Assembly: GCA_035063765.1 (NCBI GenBank)
Contig: JAPSFT010000023.1
Coordinates: 1-64,000, forward strand
Direction: 5' to 3'
Source: Deltaproteobacteria bacterium
Lineage (GTDB): Bacteria; Myxococcota_A; UBA9160; PR03
DNA length: 64,000 bases
Positions 62,293 to 64,000 of the stretch are shown here, piece by piece (positions within the stretch are counted from its first letter, which is position 1; each line of letters begins with the position of its first letter). Both the position numbers and the translations under genes were made by a program. The notes below the pieces were generated by a model. It saw only the letters and a program-made list of their open reading frames with translations, did no database searches and had not been told where the DNA came from.

Positions 62293-62636
62293 TGGCGCTC
62301 CATCTTCGACGCCTCGCCTCCCTCCTCCTGCTGCTCGCGCTCGGCCCCGCGCCCGCCGCCCGGGCCCTCGACCTCGACGCCGCCCGCGCGCAGGGCCTGG
62401 TGGGCGAGCAGACCGACGGCTACGTCGGCGCGGTGCGGGGCGAGGGCGGCGCGGAGGTGGCGCAGCTCGTCGCCGCGGTGAACGCGAAGCGGCGCGCCGC
62501 CTACGAGAAGATCGCGCGCGAGCAGGGCACCGACGTCACGGCCGTGGCCGCGCTGGCCGGACAGAAGCTCATCGCGCGCGCACCGGCCGGGAGCTGGATC
62601 GGGGACGGCGGGCGCTGGTACCAGAAGGCCCGCTAG
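62292..62636 (+). CDS. ydbL: YdbL-family (DUF1318) periplasmic protein
   Basis: This 114-residue protein has a signal peptide (about 1-26) and the DUF1318 pattern LDAARAQGLVGEQTDGYVGAV, KRRAAYEKIAREQGT and GSWIGDGGRWYQK. Its ATG overlaps the ynbE stop by one base. In E. coli YdbL is a periplasmic factor that modulates YdbH-YnbE assembly. It completes the three-gene operon. Confidence 0.92.
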   Translation: MALHLRRLASLLLLLALGPAPAARALDLDAARAQGLVGEQTDGYVGAVRGEGGAEVAQLVAAVNAKRRAAYEKIAREQGTDVTAVAALAGQKLIARAPAGSWIGDGGRWYQKAR

Positions 62637-62680
62637 GAGGCCGGCGCGGCGCGCGGCGGGCCCCCGGCGAGCGAGGTCCG

Positions 62681-63541
62681 TCAGCCGCTCGCGCACCCGA
62701 CACCGCGGTGCGATGCCGCGAACGCGAGCCCGTCGCGGGCACCGAGCGCGAAGGTCTCGTGCACGAGCGCGGGGCTCGCGTAGTCCCAGGTGTCGATCGG
62801 GATCGGCGCGGAGGGCTGCACGTAGACGCGCCCGGGCACGCGCGGGAGCCGCGCCGGCGCGAAGCGCCGGGTCAGCAGCACGAGCGTGCGGCGGGCGGGC
62901 TCGACCGCCTCGACCGGCACGCCGTCCACGATCCCCCCGTCGAGGACGGGGCGGCCGTCGCGCAGGTAGAGCGGCAGCGCGGGCGGCGTGCACGAGGAGT
63001 GGAGCAGGAGCGCGGCGAGCTCCTCGGCCGACGCGCACTCGCGCACCGAGACGAGCTCGGGGCGGAACCCGCAGCGCCGGCCCCAGACCGCGTGGACGCC
63101 CCCGCCGAGGAACTGCTCGAGATACGAGCCGGCGAAGCCGAGCAGGAGGGTTCCGAGCCGGCCCGTGCGCGCCGGCGGGCGGCCGAGGAGCACCCGCACG
63201 TCCGGCCCGCGGTGCAGCTCGGCGAGCCGGCTCGCGCTCGTGATCGCCAGGATCGTGGCGCGGTAGATGCGCTCGTGCGGGAAGGCCGGGAGCCCGCGCA
63301 GCCAGTTGCGGGGCAGGAAGTTGCCGCGGTTGGTGGCGATCCGGGCCGTGAACTCCCCGACCAGGTCCTCGAAGACCCCCGTCAGCGCGGCGCACGCCAT
63401 CGCCGCGCCGGCGCTGACCGCGCCCACGCGCTCGGGCTCGATCCCGAGGCGGCTCGCCGCGGTGGACCAGAAGCCGAGCTGCCAGAAGCAGCGGCAGCCG
63501 CCGCCGGCGAAGACCGCCGCGTCGAAGGGAGAGTGCGACAC
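62681..63541 (-). CDS. Patatin-like phospholipase, variant oxyanion loop
   Basis: This 286-residue protein has AVFAGGGCRCFWQLGFW in the oxyanion-loop position, AVSAGAAM as the nucleophile elbow and VLDGGIVDGVP with the catalytic Asp. The two cysteines in the oxyanion loop are unusual for the family. GTG 63541 is chosen because TAGAAT lies exactly 8 nt upstream; an in-frame TTG at 63568 would place the -10 inside the gene. The role is probably lipid acyl hydrolysis. Confidence 0.85.
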   Translation of the reverse strand: MSHSPFDAAVFAGGGCRCFWQLGFWSTAASRLGIEPERVGAVSAGAAMACAALTGVFEDLVGEFTARIATNRGNFLPRNWLRGLPAFPHERIYRATILAITSASRLAELHRGPDVRVLLGRPPARTGRLGTLLLGFAGSYLEQFLGGGVHAVWGRRCGFRPELVSVRECASAEELAALLLHSSCTPPALPLYLRDGRPVLDGGIVDGVPVEAVEPARRTLVLLTRRFAPARLPRVPGRVYVQPSAPIPIDTWDYASPALVHETFALGARDGLAFAASHRGVGCASG

Positions 63542-63549
63542 CGGGGCGG

Positions 63550-63555
63550 ATTCTA
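63550..63555 (-). promoter_or_regulatory. -10 element TAGAAT, leaderless promoter candidate (patatin)
   Basis: TAGAAT on the minus strand ends 8 nt before GTG 63541, with no ribosome binding site. It is the closest match to the TATAAT consensus among the leaderless candidates. Confidence 0.5.
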
Positions 63556-63644
63556 GTCCGTCGGCCAACCGACGGGAATCGCCATTCCTGGCCGCAGGTC
63601 CGGGACTCCGCGGCCCGCCGGCAAGCGGGTCGCGCGAGGGCGCG

Positions 63645-64000
63645 TCAGAGCTCGCAGAAGACGAGCTCGGCCGCCTCCTGACACCGTCCGGTGACGATGG
63701 CCTCCTGGCCGTAGCGGCGCCCGAGCGCCAGGGCCGCGTCCCGCGCGAGCCCGAGCACGAGGAGACCTGGCTCGGGCGGCCAGTCGCCGCCGTCGCCGCA
63801 GCTCGCCCCGCGCAGCCACGGGTGCCCCGAGGCGACGACCTCGGCCTCGAGCCGGGCCTGGGCGGCCGCGTTCGCGGCGGGCGCGGCGAGCTGGCCGCCC
63901 GGGTTGTGGGCGGTCAGGTAGGCCCACTCCGCGAGGCCGCGCGCGGCGAGCAGCGCATCGAGGCGCGCGCAGCGCGCGCCGATCCGGATGTCGAGCCGCT
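63645..64000 (-). CDS. DUF3293 protein (partial, 5' end outside the window)
   Basis: This reading frame is open from the window edge to a TGA at 63645-63647, giving 117 residues. It matches the DUF3293 pattern: AYLTAHNPGGQLAAPAANA, then LRGASCGDGGDWPPEPGLLVLGL and ALGRRYGQEAIVTG. The function is unknown. The N-terminus lies beyond base 64000. It lies on the same strand as, and upstream of, the patatin gene. Confidence 0.75.
   Translation of the reverse strand, partial: RLDIRIGARCARLDALLAARGLAEWAYLTAHNPGGQLAAPAANAAAQARLEAEVVASGHPWLRGASCGDGGDWPPEPGLLVLGLARDAALALGRRYGQEAIVTGRCQEAAELVFCEL

Overview
This 64 kb window is very GC-rich and densely coded, with genes on both strands, short gaps and many overlaps. 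It looks like a chromosomal segment of a Gram-negative (diderm) bacterium. The cell-envelope evidence is a lipase with its periplasmic foldase, a YdbH-YnbE-YdbL envelope operon, an Lpp/OprI-like lipoprotein, a TPR/beta-barrel outer-membrane protein and two PEP-CTERM-type surface proteins. The mix of a large NAD-glutamate dehydrogenase, P450, sulfotransferase, cyclopropane-type lipid methyltransferase and PEP-CTERM proteins suggests an uncultured environmental deltaproteobacterial-type lineage (Myxococcota, Binatota or similar). That placement is inference. I saw no rRNA, tRNA, CRISPR array, prophage or insertion sequence.

Layout. 0-8 kb: a perfect hairpin, a secreted class A-type serine hydrolase behind an NTT/MFS-like transporter, and a 1,603-residue glutamate dehydrogenase. 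8-13 kb: Uma2-type nuclease-fold protein, sugar-kinase-like phosphotransferase, CBM9-like protein, SulP anion transporter. 12.7-17 kb: lipid-modification operon (CFA-type methyltransferase, geranylgeranyl-reductase-type flavoprotein, serine hydrolase) and YheU. 17-26 kb: DUF3617 protein, glycosyltransferase, alpha/beta hydrolase, patatin, SDR, a RES/Xre toxin-antitoxin pair, GST, and a DUF1214-sulfotransferase pair. 26-33 kb: MscS channel, DUF3047-like protein, FMN split-barrel protein, EVE-HNH nuclease, esterase, DUF4136-like lipoprotein. 33-40 kb: lipase and foldase, rhodanese, phosphoglucomutase, di-haem peroxidase, serine hydrolase, PEP-CTERM protein. 40-45 kb: sulfoacetaldehyde acetyltransferase (xsc), a TetR-ferredoxin-diiron protein cassette, and a divergent methyltransferase-like protein. 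45-50 kb: pgl-zwf with a carboxylesterase, a small protein and a lipoprotein. 50-56 kb: ECF sigma factor, two divergent L,D-transpeptidases, the Lpp-like lipoprotein, and the TPR/beta-barrel and PEP-CTERM operon. 56-64 kb: P450, LplA-family protein, Notum/pectin-acetylesterase-like protein, PaaI thioesterase, YdbH-YnbE-YdbL, patatin, and a partial DUF3293 gene.

Three themes cross the window. First, at least ten genes have a TANNNT -10-like hexamer only 6-8 nt before an ATG or GTG and no Shine-Dalgarno sequence, so leaderless transcription looks common. Second, convergent genes repeatedly end on one shared CTAG. Third, envelope building recurs: the most interesting cluster (51.1-52.9 kb) puts two L,D-transpeptidases next to an Lpp-like lipoprotein ending in lysine, which suggests a Braun-lipoprotein-type peptidoglycan tether outside the Gammaproteobacteria.
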